DNA of 64,000 nucleotides from Nemertoderma westbladi (Eukaryota > Xenacoelomorpha > Nemertodermatida > Nemertodermatidae). The stretch is taken from the NCBI GenBank assembly GCA_032718475.1, contig JAUCBJ010008717.1, forward strand, positions 33,105-97,104, given 5' to 3'. Positions within the stretch are counted from its first letter, which is position 1. Each line of letters starts with the position of its first letter. The position numbers and the translations under genes are program-made. The notes beneath the pieces are model-generated. The model made no database searches. It worked only from the letters and a program-made list of their open reading frames with translations, and was not told the origin of the DNA. This document shows, piece by piece, positions 40,264-52,912 of this stretch.

Positions 40264-41822
40264 CCCTATTAGTACCGGGCTATAAAATGTTGTACAAATA
40301 CCGGGGGGGGGGGGGGGGGTCATATTGACCCCCCCTCTAAAATCTACAAATACTTACGAAAACGTCTGATTTTTTGTTTGTACGTAGGTATCACTTGTCT
40401 GGATCCGACCGAAAAAAAAATTTTCGAAAAAATGTTCTAGGGTGGTTATATTACAGCACCAAAATTACAAGTAGTGCACAATTTTCACAAAATTTGAAAG
40501 TTACATTTTCGGCTAATTATTTTTCAATACAGGTTTTCTGGGGTGCAAAATACATTGGAAAATATTTAAAAATGATATGATTACTATAAATGGCTGTTTA
40601 GTCCTCTCTGCGTAGGAAAAAAATGAAAAAAACAAGTAACCAGCACTTTTCAGTTAGAACACAAAATTTTTAATTCACTTATACGATGCTATAAACTCAC
40701 ATTTTCAGGTTTTCGAGGGCGCTGATTCTAATGGAATACATTTCTAATATGCCAGATCATTGATACTTGTATTTTTCGGCGTAATTTGGCAAATTTTGGT
40801 GCTAGCACCAAATTTCGTACCCATCACCAAAAAGTACAAGTTTGCGATGTCCAGTGCTCTTTTTATTGATTCCATCGGATTCAGGACCCTCATAAACCCG
40901 TATAACGCAAGAAACAAGCTGATACTATCTACTGATCAATTTGCATATTTTCCAAAATTTGGTGCTGGCACAACAATTTTCACCCACCGGCGAAAAATAC
41001 ATGTTTGAGAACTCTTATGAAATTTTTACTGATTCCATTGAATTCAGAACCATCACAAACCCGTATAACGCAAGAAACAAGGTGACACAATCAATTGATA
41101 TATTTGATGGTTTTCAAAATTTGGTGCTAGCACCACATTTTGCACCCACATCCGAAAAATACAAGTTTGAGATGTCTAGTTCGATAATTATATATTCCAT
41201 TGAATTCAGAGCAGCCATAAACCTCTAAAACGCAAGAAATAAATTGTCACAAGCAATTTTATCTATTGAATGGATTTTCAAAATTTCGTGCTAGCACCAA
41301 AATTTGCACACAGCACCGAAAAATACGAGTTTGATACGCTTGGTGCAACTCGTATATATTTCATCGAATCCAGAACCCCAAAAAACCCCAATAGTGTAAA
41401 AAACAAGTTTCAAACAATCAATTTACAAAATTGACATATTTCAAAATTTGGTGCTGGCACCAAAATTTGGCAGCCACCGAAAAAAACAAGTTTGAAATTT
41501 CTAAATCAATTTATATGAATTCCATCCAATTTCTAACACCAAAAAACCGGTGTAAATAAAAAATAGAGATGTTACAATTCATATTTAATGAAATGTAATT
41601 TTCAAAAAACGTCTCAAAAAAAGTGCCAAAAGTAGGGTTAAAAAATGGTGCTATAACTCGAAAAGTACCCAATATTTTTGAAAACGGTTTTCACTACTAG
41701 GAAGACAATAGATTTTTAGGAAAAGTCGTAAAATTTCAGATTCCCAACTGCGTTTGTTTCAGAATTATAATAAAAAAACCACGGAGGGGGTCATATTGAC
41801 CCCCCCCCCGGGTTTAATAGGG
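40264..41822. mobile_element. piggyBac-type non-autonomous element in BEL/Pao 2 integrase
   Basis: 1559 bp flanked by TTAA (40260-40263 and 41823-41826) with inverted ends CCCTATTA...TAATAGGG, the piggyBac pattern. Both ends also hold GGGGGTCATATTGACCCCC. The interior (about 40480-41500) is five imperfect copies of a 160-170-bp unit marked by AAATTTGGTGCTAGCACC, AAAAATACAAGTTTGA and ATAACGCAAGAAACAA. There is no transposase. Zinc-domain coding on either side lines up once this element is ignored. Confidence 0.85.
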
Positions 41823-41826
41823 TTAA

Positions 41827-42112
41827 CCTTATTTCTCAGTTGCTTGACCCAAAAGGTCCTTCGTATCTCCGTGAGGGTCCGGTTGGTGCCCCCGTGCAAT
41901 AACGACTTATGGGAGTCCCAGATAATCTGGTGGACTATCGGCAATCCAGTAGATATGATGATGGGTTTTGGCGGTAATACAATACTGTTGTTGTTCAATA
42001 CCCTAGAGTTTATTACTAGAATCCCGTCATCATTAAGTTGTGGTGACAGCGTGATCAGCTCGCTGTCCCGTCGGAGATGCTGTTGTTTACCGATGCGTTT
42101 CACCTCGTCCAC
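41827..42112 (-). pseudogene. Integrase N-terminal zinc domain, His part (BEL/Pao 2)
   Basis: DSHKSLLHGGTNRTLTEIRRTFW carries the His pair of the HHCC zinc finger. The Cys pair lies across the TTAA element at about 40250. The preceding residues are the RNase H to integrase linker. Confidence 0.8.
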
Positions 42113-43110
42113 TTCTTCCTCTGCTCGTAGCGAATGACTGCTTTGGCCGCTCCCTCCAGATCGATGGTTGTTCTAACTTTTACGTCTTTGTCGACTCCCT
42201 TGAGGAAATCCCCGAAGGCTCTCCAGTACGCCACTAATTTCTTGGTCTTGTACCAACTAGAGCTGTAGCTAAGGAGTTTGTCCGTCGGGTTATCGCACAG
42301 TTCTCCTGGTTTTGGTTGCACGTCCCTTATCTCCCTCACCATTTGGCTATATATCTCTTCTCCCTCTGAATCTCCCTCTTCTTCCTCTAACACTACTTCT
42401 CCTGAGCCCGGGTCCACCTTTCTCATCGGCGGCCAGGCCTCCTTATCGTTCAGAAATTGCGACCCGTGTTGCCACAATACTTCCTTCTTCAAGAAAGTGT
42501 GGTGTGCCATGCCCCTCGATAACAAGTCCACTGGGTTCTCGTCCGTTGGGCAGTAGTGCCACCTTTCTAGCTCTGTGGTCGCCCTTATTTTGTCCACCCT
42601 ATTTGTGACGAATATAGGGTATCTCGTCCTCTCGTTATGTAGCCAACCAAGCACTACCATGGAATCTGTCCAGTAGTGTGTTTCCACTATATTGGGAATA
42701 GCGTCCATTAAGCTGTGGCCCTAACTCCTAGCCTCGCTGCTGTTAACTCGAGTTTCGGAACCGATGCCGAATCTGGTGGCGTCGACTTCGCCTTGCTGAA
42801 TGCGAGTCTGGGCTTATGAGCCCCCTCTCGTTGTACTAAGTAGAGTGCCGCTCCGTATGCTTCTAACGACGCATCGGAGAAAATATGTAAATCCAGATTC
42901 ATCATGTCCCCATCTGGGAAATACACGCGTGGCATGCTGTATGTTCCCATCTGCTCTGAACTCTCTGTCCACTTGCGCCACTGCTTCCTGATCTCTTCCG
43001 GGACCTCCGTGTCCCAATCCTCCTTCAATTTGTATACTCTCTTGAGTATCTGTTTCCCCGTGACTAGTAATGGGGATGCTAGGCCTAGGGGATCGTATAT
43101 CCTTGCTATG
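42100..43110 (-). pseudogene. RNase H domain of BEL/Pao 2 (frame-broken)
   Basis: HIFSDASLEAYGAALYLV (first Asp) and VPKLELTAARLG (Glu) lie in the 43028-42708 frame. HYWTDSMVVLGWL (next Asp) and the WHYCPTDENPVDLLSRG end motif lie in the 42708-42100 frame. A frameshift at about 42715 separates them, and another at about 43105 separates this region from RT. Confidence 0.8.
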
Positions 43111-43611
43111 TATCATCCACTTCGTGTGGATGTCTGCGCCCTCCTGGCTTAATTGGTACTTCAGCTCATCTGTTTCTCTGTTCCACACGATCCCCAGTGC
43201 CTTCTGTTGGGACTCTATTTGCTTGGTCGCCATGTCCAGTCCCTTAGCTGTCGTGGGATTATCCATGGTCGATTCTGGTCTCTTGTCCTTTATGGCCTTG
43301 ATAAATTCCTCTGAACTGGATTGGAATTTGGTTAGGTTAAAGCCAGATCCCTTAAGGATGTCGCGAACCTCGCGCCCTGTGTCCAGTAATTCCTTAACCG
43401 TGTTTCCAGACTCCATCCCGTCGTCCACATAGAAGCCGCGTCGAATCATGTCGACGGCCCTAGCGCTGTATTTATCTTCCTTCCCCTCTACTGTATCTCT
43501 TACGGCCACAGTCGTCGTAAACGAAGACGACTTGGATCCCATATTCTGTACTACCATCTTGTTCATCGGTATTGTCGACGGTTCCTCGTCGCCGTTGTAC
43601 CATAGGAAGCG
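43105..43611 (-). pseudogene. Reverse transcriptase catalytic half of BEL/Pao 2
   Basis: Same frame as the gag-pro ORF but beyond its TAA stop at 43612-43614. It shows RRGFYVDDGMESG with the YVDD active-site box, then the thumb (GFNLTKFQSSS). It ends in a frameshift near 43105. Confidence 0.8.
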
Positions 43612-45915
43612 TTAACTATCGCACTCCTCTTCCGTTACACGGACTTGGTTGAACATGCCTTTGATGTCGCAGGTGAAGTCGTGTTTCCCATTCCTGAATC
43701 TGAGTAGGACCTCGATCCCTGAGTTGTAGATATTGGGACCCTCCAGCAGATAATCATTTAGGCATTTGCCGTTGGTTTTAGCCGATGTGTCCACTACCAT
43801 CCACAGTTTACCTTTCTTCGGGTCTAGAGCCACGTGGAGTGGCAGGTAATAGGTCCTGTCCGTGCTTGGTTCGTCGACCGGTAGCTCCATGGCCCACCCT
43901 TTCTCGACGTACTTCCTGATCATCTTATGAATGTACTCATTCTTTTCGGGGCTCCGTTTTAGCGTCTGCTTCAATTTACGAAGCCTCGTGAGTACCATTC
44001 CTCTATTGTCGGGTAGCGGTAGCTTTGGTAGCTTCCATACCATCCCTATGGTATACCGCCCCTCGTCGCATCTCATAGACTCCTTTACGCTCTGTAGAGC
44101 CTGCTTGTCTTCTACCAAGGTTCCGACCCCGGTGTCTTTTAATCCCTCAAAATCCTGCCTGAGCAGTCTCTTGAGCTGCTCCTCCGCTCCCTCGTCTCCC
44201 ATTTCCCCCATAGTTCCCGCGAACATGCATCCTGATGTCTCCGACATCCTAAATGGTATCTTGCTCCTAATTGGGCCACTCAGCATCCACCCGAATGGTG
44301 TTAGTATCGCCACCGGGTCACACTGCCTGTCTTCGCCGAAGACCGTTTGCATTCTTTCGTGGGCCGTCGGGCAGTCCATCCCTACTATGATGGATACCTT
44401 CCTAATGTCCACCTCTGGGATTGAGAAATCGATACTGTCCAGGAATTTATATTGTTTGACCTCGATGTTGGTTGGTCTCCTGGCATTGATGTTTATCGAT
44501 TCTATCACCTGGATGGGGTCAATGCTCGCCCCATAGCTGCATCCCAGTGCTATTGCTGCTATCGCGCACCGTCCGGTCCTCATCTCCAGGATCTCATCTC
44601 TGCTGGAGATGGTTGTTACCGCCATCCTACTTGGCCTCGTTCTCAATCCTATCTCCTCGGCCACCCAATTCTCGACTAATGTGAAGGCAGCTCCACTATC
44701 GACCAGCATCAGTGTGGTCACTGATTGATTGCCTTCCCCGATCACTCGCACTGGTACTACCCCAAGTAGTACCGTTCCTCTTTTCTTTGCCCCTACGGTG
44801 CTCGTTGCCATCGTCTGCCCTTTGCCTTGACCGAATTTAATTGGCGTTTCTTCGCATTGGTCGACTCTATGTCCACTCATCACACATCGCGAACAGATTT
44901 CATTTCTTCTCGCGTATTCTACCTGATCTTCCCTGGGTAGCGCTTGCCAGTACCTGCAGTTCATGGTCTGATGAAGTGCATTTGTATGTAATTGGCATTT
45001 GCTCTTCGGATTGTAGCCGTCCTTATACAGTGCGTTGCGTATAGCAGTTGCGTTCGTACCAAAGTCCCTACTATTCTTATTGTTTGGGCTCAGCCTACTG
45101 GGCGTGCTGGGGTTATGTTTATTTGTGTTGATATTTTTCCCCTGTCCGCTCCATGATGTGGTCTTACCCCCGGCTACCTGTGGACTAGCAGTCCCCTGCG
45201 TCGCCGCGTATGGCAGCGATTGTCTGAGCTTTGGCAATGCGTTCGCCGTATTGTGTTCTGGTTTCGGCCTACTGTATTCGGTCTTTGGTCCCTTTCCCAG
45301 GCTATCCTCGCTATAGACTGGGTCCGTTATTAATTTGGCTTCGTAGTTCAAGAAGCTCGACATCTCTTCTAAACCCGGTTCCGCACCCTTCTTATCTCGA
45401 GTGGAGAAAGCGATTTTCCTCCACTTGTTGCGCAGCCATATCGGTAGTGCCTGCGCTATTGTGGTGATGTTGTTAGACGCGTTGAGCTCGTATGGTGCGT
45501 CTAGCGTCTTTAGCACGATTAGCACCTTCTCAACCTTGTTCGCAAACGTTTTTACGGTAACGGGATTATCCTGTAGGCCACCCGATGTTATGCCTCTCAG
45601 GGTTTGCCGGATGATCTTGGCCGGGTGCCCGTATTCCCTGTCCAATGCCCGCCATGCCGTCGTGAAGCCGCACTCGATTCCCTGGTATTGCCTCACGATG
45701 TCGTATGCTGGGCCTCCTGTATATACTTGCAGATATTTTAGGCACTCCGCCTGCGTCAAGTTCTTTGTTAGTATTTCATTACTATACATGCGCCGAAACT
45801 GTAGATATTCTTCCGGCCTACTCCCATCGTATTTAAATGGTTCCACGGGTGGTAACTGGATACTAGTTTTTAACGCATCGATTAATGTGGCCTTCCCCAT
45901 CACTTGCGCTTCCAA
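43612..45915 (-). pseudogene. Gag DUF1759, zinc knuckle, protease and RT start of BEL/Pao 2 (767 codons)
   Basis: Residues 20-200 are the DUF1759 Gag region (PVEPFKYDGSRPEEYLQFRR). A CCHC knuckle reads C341-x2-C344-x4-H349-x4-C354. Retropepsin has VDSGAAFTL at 405-413. RT begins near 650 and includes VVDTSAKTNGKCLNDYLLEGP and CDIKGMFNQVRV (the first catalytic Asp region). A TAA then stops the frame, with homologous sequence continuing in the same frame, so one nonsense mutation truncates the polyprotein. Confidence 0.85.
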
Positions 45916-46075
45916 TGGGTTCGATGGATGTTGTATAGTTTCTCTGTTGGGTGCGGTCCGTTCGTCCTATTTGCTGTCTTCCTTTGCGTCGGATATATCA
46001 TCGGGGGTAGCGGCCCCCTCCATATTTCGGTGTCGCATGATCTATTCTCGTCCAAGGGGTTCGTTGTTCTTGCTC

Positions 46076-47054
46076 CTATTGGGGTATATTGTTGATATTG
46101 TGATGGGGGAATGTCACCCTGCCCCCCCCCCCCCCCCCCACTGGTATGTTTGGTACTGGGGTTGATGTTAATATATTGGGGCCCATGCACCTATCCGCAA
46201 TAATTCCCCCCTCCCCTGGGTATATGTTATGTCCTTGCATGCTGTAGTCATACTGCTGTGCTGGTACCGGTATAGGCCTATCAACTTCTGGCCTACCTGC
46301 CGGTATGTACTCCGCGACTTCCGGGTTTAATCCCGTCATCCGCGCTATCCAATCGCCTACATCATCTCTCCCAGCATGGCCTATAGTATGTTCAGTAAGG
46401 CCTACAGTATGTCCTGCAGTCTGTATGTGTCGCTCGGGATCAAAGTTTAATCTTCTCGAATAATCCTCCCCGCGGCTACCGTAATCTCGATCGGTAGGTA
46501 GATCCCGCCGGGAAGTTTCTCTTCGACCCCCTCTACATACTCTCGTCCTCGTACCGGTACATCGCGTACCCCTCTCTCGGCGCGCAGTGCGCCTCGTCAG
46601 GTCGCGTTTCTCCGGGACGACGGCAATCTCCCGAAGTTCGACCCCACTGACTCTCCGTTTCCACCTCGACTACCGACGGCTCGCTATCCGACCTCGTTCT
46701 CCTGTCGTTCGCGACGACACTTCTTCTACTTTCTTCTCTTCTTCTCTCTGCAGTGCAGTATCCCCGTTTGTGAGATCTCTCGTCGACCTCTCGGTTAAAC
46801 TCCACTGTTCTTCTTCCCTCTTCTGATCGGGCTCGACGCTTCGTCCGCCCTCTCGCGACGTCAACCTGTCTCTCTCTGCTCGATCGCACGCCGCTGGGGA
46901 TACTCGCAATCCCCCTATTACTCTCCATCTCCGGGTGTTGCGGTTTACCTGATTTGGCCCACGCATTATCCGTTGACGCCTGTGGGGCACTCCCCCCCCT
47001 CGCCGCTAACTTCTCGTTGTGGGACTCCTGTAGCCCCCCCCCCCCACTCGCCAC
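46076..47054 (-). pseudogene. Gag middle region of BEL/Pao 2 (two frames, between G tracts)
   Basis: The 47054-46533 frame is Arg/Glu/Ser-rich. The 46339-46076 frame is Pro/Gly-rich and runs into a poly-Gly tract. They lie between the long G runs (C on the plus strand) at about 47033-47046 and 46123-46138, where the frame changes. Confidence 0.5.
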
Positions 47055-47132
47055 CTATCACTCCATTACCTCTTACTTCTGTTCTACACCCCTCTCTAGT
47101 CGACACACTGTCTCTACTGCGGCTGGGTCTAT

Positions 47133-48416
47133 TCACCCCGCTTCTCTCTCTACTACTGCGTGGCCTACCAGGCCCCCCTCGGGTTGACTCAACCCCGCCA
47201 CCTCCTGCCTACTACCTACGTGGCCTACCAGGCCCCTTTCGGGTTGGCTCAACCCCGCCACTTCCCGCCTACTAACTACATGGCCTACCAGGCTCCCTTT
47301 GGGTTGGCTCAACCCCGCTACTTCCTGCCTACTGACTGCGTGGCCTACCAGGCCTTCATTTGCCGGGTTATGCACGTCCGACACGTTCATATTAATAGCA
47401 CCACTATCAACACCGTTAGTTAAGTCAACTAAATCCTCCAAATCAATTAAATTATTTTGTATGCCTATATTAGAAATGGAATTATTTTGTTCGTTCGAAA
47501 TAAGATTATTTGAATTATCTTGCGTAATTATATTATTTGAATTATTCTGCAAATTCGGATTCAGATTATTATTTAAATTATTTGGATTATTTTGCAAATT
47601 CGGATTCAGATTATTATTTAGATTATTTGAATTATTTTGTAAATTAGAATGGCTCAAATTTAAATTACTACCATCGGACAAAATATTATTTCCTGCAATG
47701 AAAGTTTGGTTAGAATTATCCACTACGGTACTATTAATATTAACGTTATCTACTGTATTATTATTACCCCCCCCCCCCCCCCCCCCCCTGTCCGTACGGT
47801 CACACCAGTCTTGGGTCTGTCGTGCAGTCCATGTAAGTGGAGTATTAATAAGCGTTTTCCCAACTCCCGGCTCCTCGTAAATACTCGAGCCAGTCTCGCT
47901 CTCTGATAGCCCCATCTGCGCCAGTTCTAGTCGGCGCTTCTGTTTCGTCTGATACTGCATAAGCCCCCTTAGCCGGACATGCATACCATCCCGAACACGT
48001 TTTCTCTCACTCTCTCTCTCTCTATCCTCTCGTGAACTCTGATCGGCTAACTCTGCCTCTCTCGCAACTCTCTTAAGTCGTCTCTCCTCACGTTCTCTCC
48101 GCTCATTATCCGCCCTCACCTCGCGCTCCTTACGTTCACTCTCCACCCTCACCTCGTGCTCTTTACGTTCCGCCTCACGCTCTTTACGTTCCGCCTCAGT
48201 CGCCGCCTCGCGCACTTCTTGCTCCTTCCTTTCCATCCTTCCTATTTCCTCGCACTCCCTAAAGCTTCTCGCGGCCCTCTCGGCCCTCTCTTTGTTCTCT
48301 CTAACCAGTTCTTTCTCCATCTCTATTAACGCACTCTCTTCCTCTAACTGTCTCTCTAATTCTCTCTGGTCTAGCGCCACCAGATCAAGTTGGCACGCCA
48401 GATCTATTTTCGTCAT
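47133..48416 (-). pseudogene. Coiled-coil and Asn-rich part of Gag, BEL/Pao 2 (427 codons)
   Basis: Residues 1-145 are a long Glu/Arg/Lys coiled coil, as in element 1 Gag. A poly-Gly run (about 216-223) is encoded by the G tract at 47763-47790. Next come Asn-rich repeats (NLNNNLNPNLQNN), then four copies of a 20-residue unit around LVGHVVSRREVAGLSQPE from a 60-bp tandem repeat (47160-47350). Its start overlaps the upstream frame by ATGA. Confidence 0.6.
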
Positions 48417-49171
48417 CTATGCACCCGTCTTCCTTTTGCGGAGGATGTAGCAGACTTATCGGTTACGACGGACTCCTTCCGCCTTCCCATCCTACTAACT
48501 TTCCCCCGCCTCCTAGAACTTTCTCCGACCGACGAGACTGAATCCTCGGGGTTAACCTCGGATTCGCCCTCCTCTGGTCCCCTCCAACCCACTAATTTTA
48601 CTCCCCGGGCATCGACTAAGTATGGCCCTATGTACACTACACTAGGCTCCATACCCCTACATTCCCATAGTTCAAACAGTTTTCTGGCAACCCCTCTCAC
48701 TCTCTCGCTGGCTAGTTCTCCCTGCCCAAAACGCATTAAATAATCGAAATGCCTGTTTGACTCACCTAGCCGCTTTTCCAACTTCACTTGGTCTACCTTG
48801 GCCCCTCCTTTGGCTTCTTTCAGTTGCTTCCGGGTCGTGTTGTAGGCTCGCCGGAGCCAGTCGCTGACCCCAACGTCCTCGTCGCCAACATCTCCTCCAT
48901 CCCTCCGGGTCCGGCGTCGTACCGACGGCCCCACCGTCGCCGTTCCGGTGGGGCGTCCATCGCCCTCAGCCTGTGGCTGGCCGGCGACATCGGCACGTCG
49001 ACCGCCGTTGTGTGTCGACTCGTCTCTCCCTTCTCTCGACTCGTCTCTCCCTTCTCTCAACTCGTCATCTGGTTGTAGACGGCCCCCATCATCTTCGGTT
49101 GCCGGATCGCCCGTTATTGATGGGTCCAGCGTTGTGGGTCTGTACCGTCGCGTCGCGGCCTCGCGGATCGT
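48413..49171 (-). pseudogene. N-terminal Gag region of BEL/Pao 2, 5' end lost
   Basis: An open frame enters from the LINE boundary at 49171 and ends in TGA at 48413, overlapping the next ATG. It is Arg/Asp/Gly-rich, with a conserved-looking block WLRRAYNTTRKQLKEAKG and HFDYLMRFGQGELASERV. No family motif is recognised. It is assigned by position to this element's Gag. Confidence 0.5.
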
Positions 49172-52100
49172 TACTAGGCTTGGCATGCTGCATTGCAGAT
49201 GCATTTTTAAGAATGCTGTGCCGGCTTGTCAACAAAATTGCACCGCCACAACTCCCTATCACCCATGACATTTGCTAGATCATCCGCATCTTTATGGCCA
49301 GTATCCTTTAAGATGCGTCTCAAGAAAGTCATGGGCTGTCCACCATGCTTATTCACTCCATGAGGCTGCCAAAGTACAAGATTATGCACTGGCTGGTCCT
49401 CACGGCGAAAGCAATGTCCTGCAAAGCGGAGGCGATTTTGTTCTAGTGTCAAGCTTGGGGGAACCAATGAGACACCTCCAATGTTATATAGTGTCTGGTT
49501 GGAGATGTGTGCATTGTACTTGACACAATGAACCCGGCGTAGCATTCTTGTGAATGTGCCATCCAGAGATTTGGTGTCCTCAGCAGTTAGAGCCTAGCAC
49601 GGACTCCCGTAGAGGAGTACTGGAACTACTGCTGCTCTAAATAATTGGACCTTAAGTTTCTGATTAATTCTCGGTGACTTCCAAATCCTGGAAAGCCTAT
49701 TCAAGGCTGCCCATGCCTTTCCCTTACGTATTCGAAGGTCCTCATCTGACTTCCGGATCCATGATCCCAGGTAACAGAAGTCGTCAACATGCTCAAGCAT
49801 ACCATCCTTTGAGCTTATGCTCATCCGATCAGAGACTTGCTGAGGACTTTCAAAGTTAACTGTCAGAATTTTGGTTTTTCTGGAGTTAATAAAAAAACCA
49901 ACACTAGAAGCAGCATGTTCTAATGAGCTGAGGAGCCGTTGGGCTCCCTCTAATGATTCTGAGAGTACTCCTAAGTCATCGGCAAAGTCTAGATCAGTTA
50001 GGTACTCGGCAGGATTTCCTCGACTTCTGGAGCCAGTAGGTGGAGTTATCATCACCCCATCATCATTATGATGATCTAAGGACATGCGTAGAACATAGTC
50101 AACCACAATAATGAACAAGAATGGTGCAAGTGTGTCTCCTTGGAGGACGCCCCATAACACTTCAAATGGTTCTGTGTCACCGTCAACAGTAGACACAAAT
50201 GTTGTCGAACCATCGTATACGGATCTGATTGCTGCAATAATTTCATCAGGAATCCCATATAATGAAAGTATGCTGAACATACGTGAGCGAGAGACTGAAT
50301 CAAAGGCCTTGAAGAAGTCAACAAAGATAACAGCCAGATGCCTGTCTTTCTTTTTTGATAATTCTTCAATTATCCTTCTAAGTGCCAAAATGGGCTCCAT
50401 GGTCCCACGACCTTTACGGAACCCATTCTGATTTCCACGGAGCAGTCTCTTAATGGGATCCCTGATGCGATTTAATAGAATCCTATTGTATAGCTTTGCA
50501 GCAATCGAGATCAATGAGATTCCCCGAAAAGAACCATAGAGTGTTAGGTTGCCCTTCTTGGGAACTGGCACCAACTTATTTGTTTTCATTTCTTGTGGGA
50601 TTCTTGTTGTACGGTACATGTCTACTATGATGGGATAGATGAGCTTTAAACACTCAGGTATTTTAAAGACCTCAGGGGGAACACCATCTACTCCACTGGC
50701 ACGATTGGTCTTAATGCTCTTTGCAGCAGCCTTCACTTCTGCAAATGAGATTTCGCCGATGGGAATATCTGGGAGTACAGACTCAGACACCTTTACTTCT
50801 ATAAAGTTATCAGGCAATACCCTGTCATTATTGAGGAGCTTTTCTAAGTGGGCTTTCCAACCATTGAGGCGATCGGCAGGTGATTCAGCCTTAACCTTGG
50901 TGGTTGGTTGGTTTTTCCGCCCAGTAAGCAGATTGATCGATTTCCATGCCTGGGATGATTGCCTGCTGTCGTCAGCATCATTGATGGCATCAACCTGTTG
51001 GTTTATTAGCTCCTGTAGATTAACAGAGTACTGCCTGTTCAGGGACCTAGATGCAGCCTTAACTGCATTCTTGGCCGCTGTAGTCTGTTTGAGTCGGGAC
51101 TCTTTCTGCGCCTTATGAAGGTCATTTCGGCACTTTTGAATTTTGTTGTCAGTCCAGGGGGCCCTTTTCCTGTTTCGAGGGTATACAGGAACTGTTTCTG
51201 CAGCTGCTAACTTAACTGATTCTGTAAAGGCAGTATAGCCCTCACATTGATCTGCCGCCTCAGAGGCAAGAGCCTCATACCTGTTGCTCAGCTGTAGTGT
51301 GAAGCTGGATCTCACACTTGGCTGTTGCAACAGAGAGGACCAGTCATGCCGCGGCAAGGCAGATTTCGTTGTTCTGCTAGCACGCAGACTAAGTCTTACC
51401 TTGGCCACAATAAGGCGGTGATCACTGGAGAAGGGTCGAAGTGTAAATGCATTACAGTCTTGTATAGAGCTCCTGTATTTCCTACGAAACAGAATATGGT
51501 CTATCTGGGACTTGTGACCACTGGGTCCACTATGAGTCCATAGCTTTCCAGTTCGCTTCTTGAACTGGGTTTCAGCCGAAAACAATCCATTTCAAGAGAT
51601 AAAATCCTGAAGATGGACAGAATTTCGGTTAACACTATTGCTATAGACCCAGGGCGATGTAGGTGATTGATGCAGACTTGCATTAAAGTCTCCCAAGAAT
51701 GTTAAGAATGCATGCTGATCCACTCCATCAGTAGCTGTTTGTAGATTGTGGTAGAAATTTTCCACCTCCTCTACAGGGGCAACACTAGTTGGAGAGTAGC
51801 ACACAATCAGAACCACCTTAGGAAACTTCTTAGCCAGTCTTCCAGAACATGAGAAGTGGCAACGGATGATGCGGTTAGAGATTTGGTCTATTTTGTCCAA
51901 TGCTGCATGTGCAGTTGGATTCATCAATAGACCAATTCCACCATTGCCACTATCATCCGCTGACGCGAGGGCGAGTCGCCAACCGCCCCCCATGTCCATA
52001 ATCAGAACCTCATCAGTCTGTCCAGTCTGCATTCGGTGCTCTTGAACACCCACTGCGCTAAGAGAAAGCTTATCTGCCAAGGCAGTCAGCTCACCTTGTC

Positions 52101-52912
52101 GCATTGGGGACCCGAGTGTTAGGGTGTTTACTGAGGCTAGTCTAGTGACTTGCCTCAGATTCACCAATGGCTTTGTTGGTCGGGGTGGAACATGAGAGTA
52201 GCCTCCAACTCCAGAATCCCTCTCCCCATCACAATCTGGCCTCCCTGGTGACCCAGAGTTTGGGCCAGAAAGGTCATCAGGAAAGGGACTCAAAGAATTG
52301 TTGACTGCTCTCTCTCCAGTAGGGGTTGATTCAGGCAGCCGGTCAGGAGTTAACTGACGCCTGTGAGGCCGATTGTGTCCGGTAATTCCACTGGCCTCTA
52401 GTGGCCAGACCTCCGCATTGCTAATGTAATCCATAGTGGGGGTTGGGGGGTGCTTTTTTGCCGAGTCAGCTCTCGGGGCAAATACCACACCCTGGTTTGC
52501 CATTCCACTGGGTGGGTGTCGCAATGGAGTCAGATATGAGGCCCATCACCCATATCTACTCTGGCGCACATGACCCACCATTGGCTGTTGCAGCTCATCT
52601 GCTGGGTCATGCCCTGTACCCTTGCTGCCAGGTGCAGGTCGCAGTGAAGTGCTCTCAGAGTGGACGTGAGAACACTCTACTCCTGACCAGCCATTGGTAG
52701 ATCACCATCTGCCTGGTCAGGCCATATACCCCTGCAGCCAAGTATATGGGTCCTTAATCCAGGACCAAGGGCGTCCTTGTCCCAGAACAAAGGGGGTCCT
52801 AGTTATAGGACCAGATTTGCCCTAGTAAAAGGGGTCTATGCAGCTACAGGTGGCACCTCCTTTATGCTGCATGGAGGTGGCAAGTTTTCTTGATCAATGA
52901 CCTAGAATACCT
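49172..52912 (-). mobile_element. RTE-like LINE, copy A (nearly full length)
   Basis: One long minus-strand coding region (52524-49207) with a 5' leader to 52912 containing two related blocks (CAGCCATTGG...GGTCAGGCCATATACCC). The 3' end, CAGCATTCTTAAAAATGCA...GCATGCC then CCTAGTA, matches copy B at 60770-60830. It inserted at the 5' side of BEL/Pao 2. Confidence 0.85.
49207..52524 (-). pseudogene. RTE-like endonuclease/reverse transcriptase polyprotein with two stops
   Basis: An N-terminal Pro/Ser-rich segment is followed by the APE endonuclease (VGVQEHRMQTG, GGIGLLMNP, TFLGDFNASL; later SQIDHILF and SSDHRLIV). RT follows with NRASGVDGVPPEVFK, GFRKGRGTMEP, VIFVDFFKAFDSVSR, GVLQGDTLAPFLF and DLDFADDLGVL, so the active site is FADD. 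The frame is continuous except for a TGA at 51592-51594 and a TAG just after 49594, where copy B has Trp (TGG). Full length would be about 1100 codons. Two nonsense changes make this copy inactive but otherwise well preserved. Confidence 0.85.

Larger units (their letters stand above)
39199..49171 (-). mobile_element. BEL/Pao LTR retrotransposon 2, old and broken
   Basis: Minus-strand order: long gag region (49171 to about 45900), DUF1759-type Gag, CCHC knuckle, protease, RT with YVDD, RNase H, integrase, and integrase C-terminal domain (39240). A polypurine tract (GGGGGGGTGGG) precedes a probable LTR edge at about 39198. The 5' LTR is missing because an RTE-like LINE occupies 49172 onward. 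It is inactivated by an in-frame stop, several frameshifts and a TTAA element in integrase. Confidence 0.85.

Noticed and set aside
43931-45467. Long plus-strand ORFs opposite BEL/Pao 2 gag-pro
   Set aside because: Antisense shadows of a clearly coding minus strand.
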